DNA of 64,000 nt from Nissolia schottii. Taxonomy: Eukaryota > Streptophyta > Magnoliopsida > Fabales > Fabaceae. A model generated the notes under the pieces. It worked only from the letters and a program-made list of their open reading frames with translations. It was not told the DNA's origin and searched no databases. The stretch is from NCBI GenBank assembly GCA_003254905.1, contig QANU01033273.1, forward strand, positions 1 to 64,000. The letters run 5' to 3'. The position numbers were made by a program, and so were the translations under genes. Of the stretch, positions 44,952-57,579 are shown one piece after another. Position 1 is the stretch's first letter. Each line of letters begins with the position of its first letter.

Positions 44952-47900
44952 ATGGGGTTGACGAATTTCGTGCTGACAGTGGCTGGCGTGGGCGCCGCGG
45001 TACTTCTCCTGAGGAGCGACGTTAAGCAATCTGCGACCATCTTCAGGCGCAACGTCAAGCACATTCGCCAGTGGCTCGAAGAAGAAACCGCCACTTCTGC
45101 CAAGTGAGCTTCCCCTCTTTTGCACTTTGGACCTATCTCTTGTTTTATCATTTCGATTGGGTGCTTCTTGTTTCTGAAAAAGCTGTTTGGACTTTGGATT
45201 GAGCTTAGGTCCTTTATTTTTTTATTATTATTTTTGTTTTAGTACAACTAAGTGCGAAGGAGTAAAATTTTAGTAATGTAATTGGGTGTATATTATTGAT
45301 TAGAACATTGAGGGTTTTTGGTTTTGATAAATTCAAGCTCATGGATAATGAAATAGAATGGAATAGAAAGGCAAAAGGAGGAGTGGAAATAGATCATGTC
45401 ATTATGATGTTTAGATGTTCGATACGAGAGGGGAAGAATAATGTATTTCATTCCCTCCTTGATCCCCAAATGTGATTGACAAAAATTGGGAACTTCGAGA
45501 CCTCCCTTGTCATTTCATTCCCCTCGCTTAAAATCATTCCGGAACACACCTTTAACAAAAGAATTCATTCCCTTCTTTGCCATTCTCTCCATTCCCATCC
45601 ATCCACTTTTAGTCTTTAATTTGCATAGAGTACTTTGAAGGATCCAAATCCTTAATTATAAACATATTTTGTGAATTATTTTCCTTGTTGGAGCATCATT
45701 TCAATTTTTGCTCTTATGATTGATTAATTACAGCATCTATATCCTTGACTTAGGCCTGTAATTTGTATCTAATGTGCATTTATTCTTAACGTTAGCCATC
45801 TTCCCCCACGTGCTTGCTTATGTTCGGCACTTGTTTTTTTGCATGCTACATGCATTATATTAGACCTTGCAACTAGTGTTTGCGGAGGAGAGTGGGCGCT
45901 AGAAAATTTATATCACTTAAGGCATACGTAGCTGATGTTGGGATGGAGTGAGCTGCACTGTGGTTCTTTTTCATTTTGTTATCTTCCCTCTCTTTTACTT
46001 GAGAGGTTGATGGAACAATAAGGAATGTGAAGTATTATTTTAATTTAGTCATCTATGGTGTGCAAGATTGATCTGCTGCTAAAATTGTTTTAGGTTACAA
46101 GCATAAATTTGGTGTCGGGGATCCTGTTCTCCTTTTGTTGGTATGAGCCAGTGACGGGAGGAATTCATTTAGCCATTAAGTCCACAATTAGAACAATTTC
46201 TTGTTCATACTCATCTGCATTATGTATAAGAAGAGGCTTGGCAGGCACTCCCGTCCCTATCAAGCCACATTTTCTATTTAATAAATATTAGTATCATTGA
46301 TTATGTGATGTATGTATATTTTTAGTATTAATATAGTTAGAAATTAATTTAGTATTATTACTCATAAAAAAAAGAAAATAATTTAATTTTAAAAACTAGA
46401 TAAATAAATGTTAGTTGGTTGGACTTGATTATAGAGTTGGAGTGGGTTAGTGAGTTTTTGGGTTTAGAAAACTGCATTGGTGTTTTAGGAATTAAAAAAT
46501 TTGGATAACAAAAGGTAGTTAAAGTGGTGTGCCACCTTTATTAGTAGTAGAGATTATTTTAACGATAAATCATGATACCTAATTTTCATCCTACAATTGG
46601 TTGGACTCATACTATTTTTCAAATATTATACCTCATCCAAAATGTCAAGTAAAGATAGACCAATTCACTCTGATTTATTGATTTGGTTGATAAATTAATA
46701 GTATTAGGAGTAAACTAAGAAAAAGGTTGTGTACTTTTTTTTAGTAAACCATCAAATTTGTCCCTAATGTTGGTAGCATCCGTCAAGTTTGTCCCCAAAC
46801 TATGGAAAGTATCAAATTCGTCCTCAAGGTTGCCAAAAGTCAATCAAATTAATCCCTGAGAGGGACTAATTTGACTGACGCCAAAGGACTAATTTGATTG
46901 AATTTTGACAACCTTGGGGACAAATTTGATACCTTCCATAGCTTGGAGATGAACTTGACAGATGCTAATAATCTTGGGGACGAATTTGATGATTTACTTG
47001 TACTTTTTTCATATGATCATCTGTCAACGCTTGAAAAAATGTAACTTATGAATCATTCAGATAATAATTAGATGACCTTGGGGTGGATTGCTTGTTTTCT
47101 GTTGCGATAAAATGTGCAATGCTGCAATTTTCATACGAAGTTATTTGTATATTCACATATTTCCTTCAATTCTTCCTTTACACATCATATTCCAATGCTA
47201 TTTCTTAATTTTTAATATACATCAAATTATGAGAGCAGAGGAACTGACTGTTTATCGATGAATTTATAATACATCTGGTGTTAAGAGAAGTGCTCAAGCT
47301 TTGTAATTACTTTTGTTGCAACTTTTTAGGATCAACTTCAGCAACAACAATAAGAAACAACCAACCAATTCTTTTCTCACTAGGTACGGTTGGCTACATA
47401 GATCTAATGGCCATGTCAACGCTCAAATCATTTAATTCAATTTTTTAAAATGACTTTGTCTATAATTTTTCTTGGTCTTCTTCAACTTCTACCTATTGGG
47501 TTACCTTTTATTTGTTCTACTTTCCTTAGATAGGCCTTTTCCACACATGCCTATACCACCAAAAACGAGAGTCTTCCATCTTTTTCACAATACATACTAT
47601 ACCAATTTTATCTCTAATGTATTCATTTCTAATTGCCAAACCAAGAAACAAAACAGTGGTTTTAGTTCGTAATATCGCATGAAAAATTATTTGCAATATT
47701 GGGAGTAATAATAAATAGCAAACAATTGTAATATTTAATGGAAATGAATGGTGGAAGGGAGGATTTGGTTTGATTGCCTTTCAGCAAGCTCAGTGCCAAC
47801 CTATTGAAATTTGAAATCATTGCTTAGCGATAAAGAGGGAAGAGTGGAAGTAGTTACACCACCTTTTTTAATTGGGTAGACTATGTTTGGAAGTTTCAGA

Positions 47901-49936
47901 GAGAAGGGCATAGGAAATGGAATGGAGAAAAGAGTTGCTTTTCCCACGTTTAAATTATTGATGAGGGTAGAAAGCTGAAGGGAAAAGGATTTTGCGTAAA
48001 ATTTCAACATGACCATGTTGTAATAAACACAAATCAGGGGATAAGATGGCGAATGACAATTCATTCAATAAACAACAATGCTATTCCTCCTCATTAGCTC
48101 TCAATTTCAGGGGTAACAAAGGTGCAATTGAACGGGAATGATTTTCATCAATGATAGGCTTTAAAGTGGACTGTGTTGTTGATATTGTGAATTATTAACT
48201 AGACATATCATGATAGTCCCTGAATGAATATTTCTGATTATGATTTTAAAGCACGTTTGTCCCTTTTTTGTTTCATATGTTTTTCCCCCTCCTATTTAGT
48301 GTTGCTTTCTTTTGGATAAAATCTCCCATAGTGTTGATGTAGATAATTATTATCTATTATAAAGATGATTGGGGTATTTCTTTGTTATTACCCTTAATTT
48401 TTTAAAAGATACTGGTACTCATAAGCCGTTAATGGCTAAGACTAAGTCACATTCTATTTCCTCCAAGATAAAAAATATAGAAAGGAACATATATTTTAAA
48501 AGGTTGGTACCATAGTTGTTAGAATCATGTGGTTTGCGATTGGAACCGTACGATTCGCTTTGATTCAAGAGTTGGCCGAGTCACGATTTGGGGATGAATG
48601 GTAAAACGGCATGAATTGGAGCTGAATCGCTGGAATCCGACCAATAGGGTATCGGCAATTCAGGGGTGGTCATGGTTTTGCAATTATTTTTGGCTTTTTT
48701 GGGTTTTTAACCCTATGCTCCAACCTGCCTTCCTCCACACGCCGCTGCTGTCAACCTCACCCCGCCGTCAACCTTGCACCGCTGCCCACGCTGCGCCGCC
48801 ACCCACACACAGATTGGCCTCTGTTTTTTGTGCTACACATGTCCCATGTTTCGTTCCCAGCTCCTCTACTCTGTTAGTGGTATGGTATCATCTTCTTCAT
48901 CCTATTTTATTGACAGAAACAGGACAGCAACCTTCTCCTCTTCTCTTTTGGATAAGTTTCCTTTGTTGCTGATTGTCCATCTCTCTGGTTTTGGTGGTCT
49001 GTTGTGTGCTTCTTTTTTTCTAGGAGCATCTTGATGTTAAGACTAGTGTTTATGATAGTATGTGGTATTAGAGAACGAATTTGGCTTCTAATGCTTTACT
49101 ATTTCTTCAATTATACTACTTAAGTTATTTCTTAATTTTTAAGCATTTTCTTTATGTTCTATGTATATATATGTGTTATTTATGCTTTTTATGAATGTTT
49201 TTGTTACTTACTATTCGAAACAATTCAAGATTTGAAAATTTAGAACACAATTCACGATATAGTTCACGAGTTGACAACTATGGTTGGTACCCTTACAAAG
49301 GATAGTGGTACCAAAGGAAAATACCAATGATATGTTGCAGGTCTGTAGGCATTAGAAGGCTATCTCCCCTTGTATGTGTTACGTGTTGTGCAAGCTCAGA
49401 ATNATTGTTCTGGCTCACTCCTTTTGGAATTCTTTGTTTGGTATATCTGGTGACTGGTGAGTGTTGGGTGTGCCTTAGAACTCTAGATCAGTTTTTGGTG
49501 ATTAGTTTTGCTGGCTTCAGGAGAAGAAAGAAAGCCAAATCTCTGTGGTTGTGTGCAGTCTTTGCCATAGTTTGTGGTGTATTTGGCCAGAGCGTAGCTC
49601 TTATCTTTATAGTAGGCTCTTGGACAAGCAAGTCCTGTGGGATGGAATTAGGAAGTTAGTTTCTACTTGGTGTAAAGCACATGACTTTGTTAGAGGGTAT
49701 GTTGAGAAACTAGGAAGACTTGCGCTTTTGACTCTCTCTTGTTAGTTGTTTTTTGTAATGAGGATTTCTTGTCCTCTGTTCTCCTTGTATTATTCTTCTC
49801 TCCTTGTTAATGAAATGGATTTCGTAATTTTAATAAGTTTTTTGATGTCTCTTTCAGGGTAATGGAGAAGTCCACTCCAAAAGAACTGGAAACAAAGGTT
49901 CCTACGAAAGACATTCCTAAGGACGACAAACACTAG
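44952..49936 (+). CDS. small membrane-anchored plant protein, two exons, 76 aa
   Basis: Exon 1 is 44952-45103 and exon 2 is 49858-49936. The donor is CCAA|GTGAGC and the acceptor TCTTTCAG|GGTAATG, and the phases join cleanly (codon AAG split 2+1). The product begins MGLTNFVLTVAGVGAAVLLL, a hydrophobic segment at residues 4-20, followed by a basic stretch (RRNVKHIRQW at about 33-42), an acidic LEEE and a lysine/threonine-rich tail ending KDDKH. No known catalytic domain; the shape suggests a single-pass membrane protein with a soluble tail, location not determinable. Exon 1 is GC-rich against an AT-rich background, which supports coding. The intron is 4754 bp and holds a foldback MITE (46744), a hAT-like element (48511) and a LINE remnant (49327). 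I recall it as a conserved small plant protein but cannot name it. Confidence 0.78.
46744..46997. repeat. foldback MITE in the intron
   Basis: Left arm GTAAACCATCAAATTTGTCCC pairs with right arm GGGGACGAATTTGATGATTTAC. Internal segments (CTATGGAAAGTATCAAATTCG / CAAATTTGATACCTTCCATAG and GGTTGCCAAAAG / TTTTGACAACC) pair too, with the centre near 46862. The flanks both carry TTGT(GT)ACTTTTTT, possibly the target duplication. Related diverged copy at 31484. Confidence 0.8.
48511..49282. mobile_element. hAT-like non-autonomous element in the intron
   Basis: Ends CATAGTTGTTA and TTGACAACTATG are inverted and flanked by a perfect 8-bp duplication GTTGGTAC (48503-48510 and 49283-49290). 772 bp. The interior includes a GC-rich block (48725-48835, CCGCTGCTGTCAACC, CCCACGCTGCGCCGCC) which opens frames but shows no known domain. 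Confidence 0.8.
49327..49745 (+). mobile_element. LINE (non-LTR) reverse-transcriptase C-end remnant
   Basis: Across two frames one can read the zinc-binding region that follows plant LINE reverse transcriptases: LSPLVCVTCCASSE, LFWLTPFG, then AKSLW, SLWCIWPERSSYLYSRLLDK and LVSTWCKAHDFVRGYV. Frameshifts, an N at 49403 and absence of the catalytic part mean it is dead. It sits inside the intron, directly after the hAT-like element. Confidence 0.65.
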
Positions 49937-50199
49937 AGTTTATGCAGGTGATGGAGGTGTTTAGCGCAGTAATTTTGTTGCTTCTTTTTGTTTCTCGCTT
50001 ACTGTATTTGAATAGATGAATTGTTTTTTCTTGCTAAGATGAATTCTTCATAAGTGCCATTAAGAGATGAATATAACTCATACATATACAAGAAAGTCGG
50101 ATATATTCCACATTCCTAGTTGGTTTTTGCGTATTCGCTTGAGTTGAATGCTGAGAACCATCTTGCTGTAACCTTTGTCGGACTTGAAAAAGGAGAAAT
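49937..50199. other. 3' UTR and flank of the 76-aa gene
   Basis: No other gene seen. Confidence 0.4.
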
Positions 50200-50730
50200 G
50201 CTGGTTTTAGTCTCTAAAAATGTAAGTTCGAGTTACTTCGGTTATTGAAATTCAAAATCTGATATTTTAATTCTTAAAATTATAAGTTGTATGTTAAATT
50301 AGTCTTTCAATTCATTATCATTATTGTATTGTCATGTTGTCACTAATTTTTCACATTAAATCATAATGTGATAACAACAAAGGTTGTGTGACAACACTAA
50401 AGGCTAACTGTGATTGTGACAGCACTTAGAGCTACAAATCTTAGTTGCTATTACAGCTTCATTTACCATCATTATTGCTGTTACGATCTCATTTGTAGTT
50501 TCAAATGCAGTTATAACTCATTTGTAGTTTTAATTGTTGTTATTGTCCTTTTTAATATAATAAATCAACGAAAATGTGACAATATAGTAATGATAATGAA
50601 CTAAGTATAGTGATGATAATGAATTGAGGAACTAATTTGACTTACAATTTTAAGGATTAAATAGTCAAAATTTAAATTTCAACGGCCAAAGTGACTGAGT
50701 TTACACTTTTGACGATCAAAATGAGCCTTA
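50200..50730. repeat. foldback MITE-like element
   Basis: Left arm GGTTTTAGTCTCTAAAAATG with ATTGAAATTCAAAATCTGA and TTAATTCTTAAAATTATAAG; right arm CTTACAATTTTAAGGATTAA, AAATTTAAATTTCAACGG and TTTGACGATCAAAATGAGCC. Complementary with mismatches across about 150 bases each. Same design as 17786-18255. Confidence 0.6.
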
Positions 50731-53700
50731 CTCTCGAAGTAATGACTTTCGGTAAGCAATTTAATGCATTCAAAATTCTCTTTCCACATATGGGTGGCAT
50801 TGATGTGATCTACAAATCTATACTAATGACTATATTTAACACGAGGGGATTCATTTCCTAAATGAATTGATGGGTTTGGTTGACCCACGAATCCTTTTCT
50901 TTTCATTTTTTTTGATCTCCTTTGTGTTGAAACCCTTAACCATTTATTTATTTTAGAATTGCAGTGGCCACTGCTATTGCCTCATCCACACCCAAGAATC
51001 ATTACAAATTACTCATTTCACAAAGCCTTGGAACAAACTTTTTATATATCTAACTATTAAATCAAATGACATGGACATAATTTAATTTTAAATTGAGTAA
51101 TTTAAAAATTAAAATTATACATTTATTTCAATAAAAATATCTGCATTATTTGAGAATTAGTTAGATTGAATATAAGGAAATTGATAGTGTTTTATTCTTT
51201 CCCACATGGTGGCTGGTTTCAAGCAGCATATAAGAATTTTTCTGTAGAAATGGACTCAAATTGAAATGAGCTGAGGTTGATTGGTTGGATGGTTTTGAGC
51301 TATTCATGCCTTCAACCTTCTTAACCATTTAATCATATTATATTAAAAAGAAAAATTTTGATTTAATTTTGTCACGTACAACAGGCAAAAAATTGGGAGA
51401 AATTATTTTATGATTTAATATTTTTATGAAATTTATTTTAGTTAAATGTGAAAATTAAAATGTCAACACACTTATGATATGGAAATATGAGAGAATAAAA
51501 AAATAAGGGTATTTTTGTCATTTTAAAGTAGGTAAAAGTCACAAATATTTTAAAAATGTCATTACAGGAGATAATTGTAACCTCTTACCAAGCTCAAAGG
51601 GTCATAAGACAAAGTTATAAATAGAGGGGAGATGAGTGTAATTTTACTGAACCTCATGAGAGGTAAGTGTAATTTACCCATAATACATTTATTATATCAA
51701 GCCATCGAGGATAAAATTAAAAAAAAAAAACTAAATTCATACCTTTTTATTTCACTCACTTATATTATATTTGTCAAATAAGAGCGAAGGACTCTTCTTC
51801 GTTACCCTATTAAACTCTCAACAAGTGAGTGAGTGACACAGCTATCTATTCAATAATTCACATTTTTTTTTTCTATTTCATTAATAACCACTCCTTGCTA
51901 TTTCTTGACCCTTTTACCAAACATAGCCTTAAGTCATGGTTGATATTGAGGTGAAGTGCAATTTTTCCAAACAGGGTGGGTTTTAAGCTGAACTATGCTA
52001 ATTCCTTATGTCTTATGTTACACTTTCGCTTATTTATTTTTGTGCCTTTTTATTTACGCCTTTTGCGATCGGCAATTCCGTAACATACACTCACATTTCG
52101 TGAGTGGGAATATTATGATCAATGGATCTTTTAATTACCACGTGACACATATCTTTATTTTGGTCCGATTGATCATTTTGAAGCTGGTCAATCATCCATA
52201 TTTTGGAGAGCCAAAGTCTGATTTTAACAAATTTTACCTTCTATTTTATGGGTTCTCAAGATTTGATTGTGTTCAATATCTAGGGAAATATAAATTAATT
52301 GATGTGTATGTGGGAATAAATACTCTCTTGAATAAAAGGACATAAGATATTTATTAATCTAATTCAATATCTCTAGTGTCTAAAGAACTTTGTTTATTAT
52401 TCTTACAATGAACTGACACTTGAATATTAGTTCAAATTAAGTGAACTTTAAATAATAGAGTCGTGCTATTTAGCAGGACAAAAAAAACTGCAAGAATTTG
52501 CATGACAACAAATGTGACTACTAAGAATCAAGAGTGAGTTGGAAATAACGAGTAGAAAAGAGTGAAAATGATACTTTCATTCATGTAAATAATATGACGG
52601 TTTAGACGATAAAATAAAATACCCTTATTCCTCTTTTAGATTTCGCTTTTACCCTAACTTACGAAACAGTATTTCCTATTATGAAAGAAAACAAAGAGAT
52701 GCGTCCATCAAGTCCCTTTCATATTTCAATTGCCACTTAATTGAAGACAAACAGGAATGATTATCGATTCTTCTTTTCCTTCCTAATAATAATACGTGAA
52801 TTAAGAGTGTAAGATAATCTATTTTTTTGGGGTCAATTATGACGTTTGTTTTTTTCCTCTCTTGGACGACTTACAAGTTGTTAACTATGATTGACGCTGC
52901 TGAAGAGTACATGATGAAACACAGAACGTATTCCCGGCAACAATGATATTGTATACCACATTTATAGCAAAATGAAAAGCTACGTCAAGACCCTACAGTT
53001 ATCTAGTTGTTATTTGTCCAATCCATCTAAATAATTGGAACACCAACACGAATGACGGTGAAGGTATTTTGAGTAATTTAGAAAATTTCTGTGGGTTGAT
53101 TCGGGGGTCTACGAGGGAAAACTTTTCAAGTGTTTATAGGGCAATTATAGAGCTAGCACTTCATTTTTAAGTAGTGAAAAATCTCATTATTTAATCTTAC
53201 ACTTGCATTAAAAATATTATTTTATATAAATATAATACTATTAAACTTATCCATTCATAAACACCTTATAATTCCTTACCAGTCTTGTGGATTACGTGTC
53301 CAAATCCAAATCACCATCGTTATTGGTTGTACAGTGTTACACCGCCAACTTATCTCCATCTCCCACCATCAAGAGGATAAAGGCTACCGCTACGTGCCAT
53401 TTGTCTCTGCACACTTTCTCTAAAAGTTGACACCATTGGCCACTTTTCATCCACCCAAGATCCCCTGCTTCTTCTAGTGGCTTCTACCAGGAAAGCCTAA
53501 ACGTGGTGACCCTACTACCATTGATATTTCTCGTGCTGGTTTCTTCATTGGACAGTAATTAATCTCCTGCGAGGCCTAAGATACCAAGGTCCAGTGCTTT
53601 CACTGCCACGTGGATTTCACTTTCTAACATTTTAATCTTATTTTTCAGAAAAAATGGCCGCTTAATTGTGTCCAAATACTTGAAATATAGTTACTTCTCT

Positions 53701-54350
53701 TCTAGAGAGAATGTTAACCGATTGAAAGTTAATCTGATACAGGTAGATCAAATAAACTAGTATTGCAAAGATATTTTGTAGCTCCAAAAAATAATGATAA
53801 TAATTATCGAATAGAACTAAACCAAAAATACTTCTATCAACATCCCATACTAACTCCCGTTTCGGGTCACTTTTACTACCCTGAGTAATGATGACGGATG
53901 GCAGGTTTTCATCACAATCAAGTCTCACGCTATCTTGTGAAAGGACACAAATCTTCCATGAAATAAATAACATAAATTCGGAACAGTTCAAACTGATTTA
54001 ATGACAAACTCAGAACATGCAGGCAAATAATCTCAGCCTCCTCAGCAAAGCTAATGCAGCAGCTCCAAAAGGTTTGGCTTTTATTACCCGAGTACAGAGG
54101 TACGTTGGTTTCAAGACCAAACAATTCCATAATTTCCCCGCAAGGAGATATAACCAGCCGAAGTTATTGCTGTGTGCTCAGCATCCTGTTAAATTTGTTC
54201 TAAACCACACAATGAATAACATTTAAACTATAACTGTAAATTCTTTCAGATGTTATATGTTAAATGTTATTTATTGCATAGTCTGAAGCATATCTAATAC
54301 GACGCTCAATGACCACACAAAAATTTCTTGCGTAACCACAGGGAGTCACC
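50731..54350. other. intergenic, no gene supported
   Basis: The 116-codon plus frame at 51995-52345 is AT-rich, hydrophobic and lacks splice context or resemblance; I do not call it. A short in-frame stretch at 53490-53558 is noted separately. CACGTGG near 53607 is a G-box-like word. 53960-54350 is the 3' side of the SPL gene. Confidence 0.45.
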
Positions 54351-55849
54351 CTACTCCCAGAAAAATGGAAGCGTCAGCGAGTCCCCATTCTCGACCAACC
54401 CATTAGGCCCCATTTGCCGCACCCCATTGCAATGAAGGTTGGTTGCGTTTGCATCTAGAACCAATACTGGACCGCCGGGCTCGTCATCCACGGCACCGCC
54501 GAATTGCGCAGCTCCCGCCGGAGATTGCATTTGCATTGGACAGGTGATGCTGGGCTGCACCAAGCTCAGATCCGAACTCTGCGTTTGAAGTTTTGACAGA
54601 AGATAGAGAGCACAACCTGAGTCAAAAGCTCCAGGCTTGCTATCGGAAGGCAGCGGTTTCCGGCCGCCCCTTCCGCTCGCGGACGAGGAAATGGCGCCAG
54701 AGACTCCTGCAGGCACTGCTTCTTCGTTGGCATTGCCTGAATTCGGGGCGCTGCCTTGCCGCAGAAGGAGCTCCTTGTCCTGCCGACGGCTTTCGATTCT
54801 GTACGAGAATCGGTGATGATCATAGCCAGATTTGGCCCCGGATTCAGAAGCAGCGGGCCACATGTTTCTCACAATAGGGTTTGCATATGCCTGAGGGTTA
54901 CCAAACTGCAGGATTCTAGGTCCTATGTTTCAGAGATGCAAAGACAGATGTTAGCAATAATCATTAGCAGAGACTATGTCATGTCTGGTCAAGACTCCAG
55001 ACAAGGCAGGCAGATTTGCAGAAAATCACTTGCCCTGTCATAACAGCTATGCCTAATTCAGTTCATTATAAAGAGTATGAAATTCCCTTTTGCAGAGTTG
55101 TAATTCTAATGCCAGAGCTCCATATCCATATCGTCACTAACTAGCTTAGGAGTTAGAAACTACATGAAGGTCTCCATCTCAATTTTCACAATCATAGAGT
55201 CTGATACCAAAGTTAAAAGACCAGCCAAAAGACACAACAAACCTTTGTAGTCGTACATGAATTTCTCAGCGGTCATGAGGAAAGACGGCGGCTGGGGCTT
55301 CCTTCTGCGCCTGTTGTGCCCGTCAAGGCGCTTCCTGCAGCTCCTCTTAACCTCGTCAAACTCCCCAAGCGAATGAAACCTACAACAAACAACAACAGCA
55401 ACAATTGGCACGCCCGCCACCATCCCCAAGTTACCCCAAAAAAAAAAAAAGAAAGAAAGAAAGAAAGGAAAAACCCCAAAACAATACACATCGAAAAGCA
55501 GGCTTCAATTGGATCCGTACCTGCTACATTGCTGGCAGAACCGCTGCTGCTTCCCCCCAACCAGCACAACGGGGGTCTTGGAGTGCTTTTCGCAGACCCT
55601 GTGGCGCCGATGGTACTCTCTGCACCCGCTGAGGTCAGAGCCGCATCCATCCACCAAGCACGAGATGTTCTGCGACCCGTTGTGCAGACGGGATCTCTTC
55701 GAAGACACGCAACTTCTCGACTCTTTTGGGTCGGGAGAGATCTCGCCGAGCCTCAAACCCACCGAAGCGTCTTCTTCTTCTTCTTCTTCTTCACTCTTCT
55801 TCTCCAGCCCAGGTGGATCCCAAGCAAAATCTTTCCAGTCCCACTCCAT
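54351..55849 (-). CDS. SPL: SBP-box transcription factor (SPL family), 345 aa
   Basis: Three exons on the minus strand: 55521-55849, 55243-55379 and 54351-54922, with GT/AG introns of 141 and 320 bp and matching phases (2, then 1). The product starts [14 protein letters not shown] and has an acidic poly-Glu run at residues 20-26. The SBP zinc-binding domain spans about 62-138: [13 protein letters not shown], the [12 protein letters not shown] loop, then [18 protein letters not shown], ending in the bipartite nuclear signal [17 protein letters not shown]. The exon 1/2 junction falls at the conserved SR|FH position of SPL genes. Exon 3 continues [23 protein letters not shown] and ends LPFFWE. 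It acts as a nuclear DNA-binding regulator (GTAC-core sites). A miR156-type site lies in exon 3. Medium length and gene structure fit the miR156-regulated SPL13/16-like group; the exact orthologue is uncertain. A GTG eight codons upstream is in frame, but ATG at 55849 is the natural start. Confidence 0.95.
54594..54613 (-). promoter_or_regulatory. miR156/157-type target site in SPL exon 3
   Basis: On the minus strand it reads GTGCTCTCTATCTTCTGTCA and encodes the ALYLLS part of the protein. Against mature miR156 there are two mismatches: the usual one at miRNA position 14, and an A opposite G at position 11 where most SPL sites have C. Post-transcriptional repression by miR156 in juvenile tissue is the known control of this class. 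Confidence 0.85.
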
Positions 55850-56215
55850 GTTCCACCCCCGCGCCACACACACTCTTCCTCGGTTCTATTGCTGCCTTTT
55901 ATATCTTCTCTACGATGAGATGCCAATTAAACCTGCAAAAAAGAAGAAAGGCACTCACACAGGAATTATAACGTACACAACCTTCATTAGATTATTATAG
56001 CCACAGAACAGAACAGAGCAGAACAGAACACTTTGACTTGGGAGGAACCCCCAATAGGATTAAGGGGTCAACGAAAAGGAGAAAGATATGTGAATTGGGT
56101 TCTCAAAGGAAGCCAAGAGAATAAATACCAAGTTCCCCCAAAGTTTTTAAATTTAATCCACGACATACATATATAAAATAACAGAAAAAGATTAAAAAAA
56201 AACAGAAAAAGGAAA
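55850..56215. other. SPL upstream region
   Basis: 5' leader and promoter side; no separate gene. Confidence 0.4.
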
Positions 56216-56277
56216 AAAAAAAAATATAGTCGGTATTGGAAGANAAAGGAAAAAAAAATATAGTCGGTATTGGAAGA
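56203..56277. other. repeat around a single N, likely contig join
   Basis: The segment GGAAAAAAAA...TATAGTCGGTATTGGAAGA appears twice, immediately before and after the N at 56244. Confidence 0.6.
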
Positions 56278-57546
56278 TATACTGATTACTGATTAGACCA
56301 CAAACACGAATGTCACCTCAATCACAAGCAACTTGGCATTCAAGGAGGAATTGAAAAGAAATTAATGTCAATTCAAGAACTTTGTTGGTTTCTGTGATAT
56401 TAAAAATAACAAAAGTTTTTACACATAGGGACACCAACTCCCCCTCAGAGGCATAGTTTTCTTGTGCTCACATCGATGCTAAATTCCTCACATCTGCAGA
56501 CGAGATAAGCCTATAAAGAAAATGGCCACAGAAGCATCAGAACCCATATATTTTTTATTTTTATATTTTCTCTCTGATGGGGCGTGGATAAGGCGAAAGG
56601 ACTTGTTTGGGGGACAGGCTTGTGTGATAAACAAGTTGCTCTCCAACTCGAATTCAATGAGATTTTAGATGTGGGTAAAGAAGCAGAAGCTGGACCAACT
56701 GGAAGCTAATTTTACCTTTACTGGAAAACAAAATTATTGAGAACAGTGAGATCTGTTAATTTTTTGTTTTTTATCTAAGAGGTGAAGTGATTAATCTCGA
56801 CATCTTAAAATCATCAAAGTGCATATGTCACTTCTTACCATATTGTGTTTGATACATATATCTTCATAAATTAAACCTCTAACCAAGTGATTGAGGGACC
56901 CGCTCATGTTTTCTTTCTAGTAAGTGGCTCGCTAATCTGGTTTTGATCCTTTTTTTTTTATTCATTTTTTAAATTTATGTAGAGTTCAGCCTCGGTTAAA
57001 GTAATGAATAACACATAAATAATGCAACTAGAATGAATAAATAGTGGTGGAGAGACACAAGGTAAAGTGACTGAAGCTTTGGACTGTATCTTCCAACTTT
57101 CCAGTCAATAAACAATAGTAATGGATGGAAAAGTTACGACAAAATGAAAATGAAGGGATATGGCAGCTAAGCGATTCGTGAGAGAAAGATGCCCTTTTTT
57201 CTGTTCCCGCAAGTTTGAATTGAAGTTGAACAGGCTCTCTCTCAATCACTGGTTTGGAACTTTTGGTGGTCTCAAAGCGAGAAAGCTTAACTCAGCAACC
57301 GTGTTTTCTGTTTTCGAGAATAGAGAAATGCATATAATTCCAGACACACACGGAGTTTGTGGATTGGTTCATTCGTTATCCTCCCCTTTCGGTTTTGGTG
57401 CTGTTGTGGGATGAAGTGTGTGTAGTCAGTGTAGATTCCTTGCTTTTCCTTTTTATGTGAATTCTTTTAAAAGGTTCTCAAGGGATAAGAAATATTCAAA
57501 TGAAATTAATAAAACAATTCTCTCACGCACTTCTTTGATGTGTGTG

Positions 57547-57579
<33 letters not shown>

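Noticed and set aside
51995..52345. 116-codon plus frame
   Set aside because: Hydrophobic, AT-rich, no family resemblance, no promoter or splice context; probably chance.
55316..55918. 200-codon and 163-codon plus frames over SPL exon 1
   Set aside because: Shadows of the SPL coding strand; the minus strand carries a complete SBP domain with proper introns.
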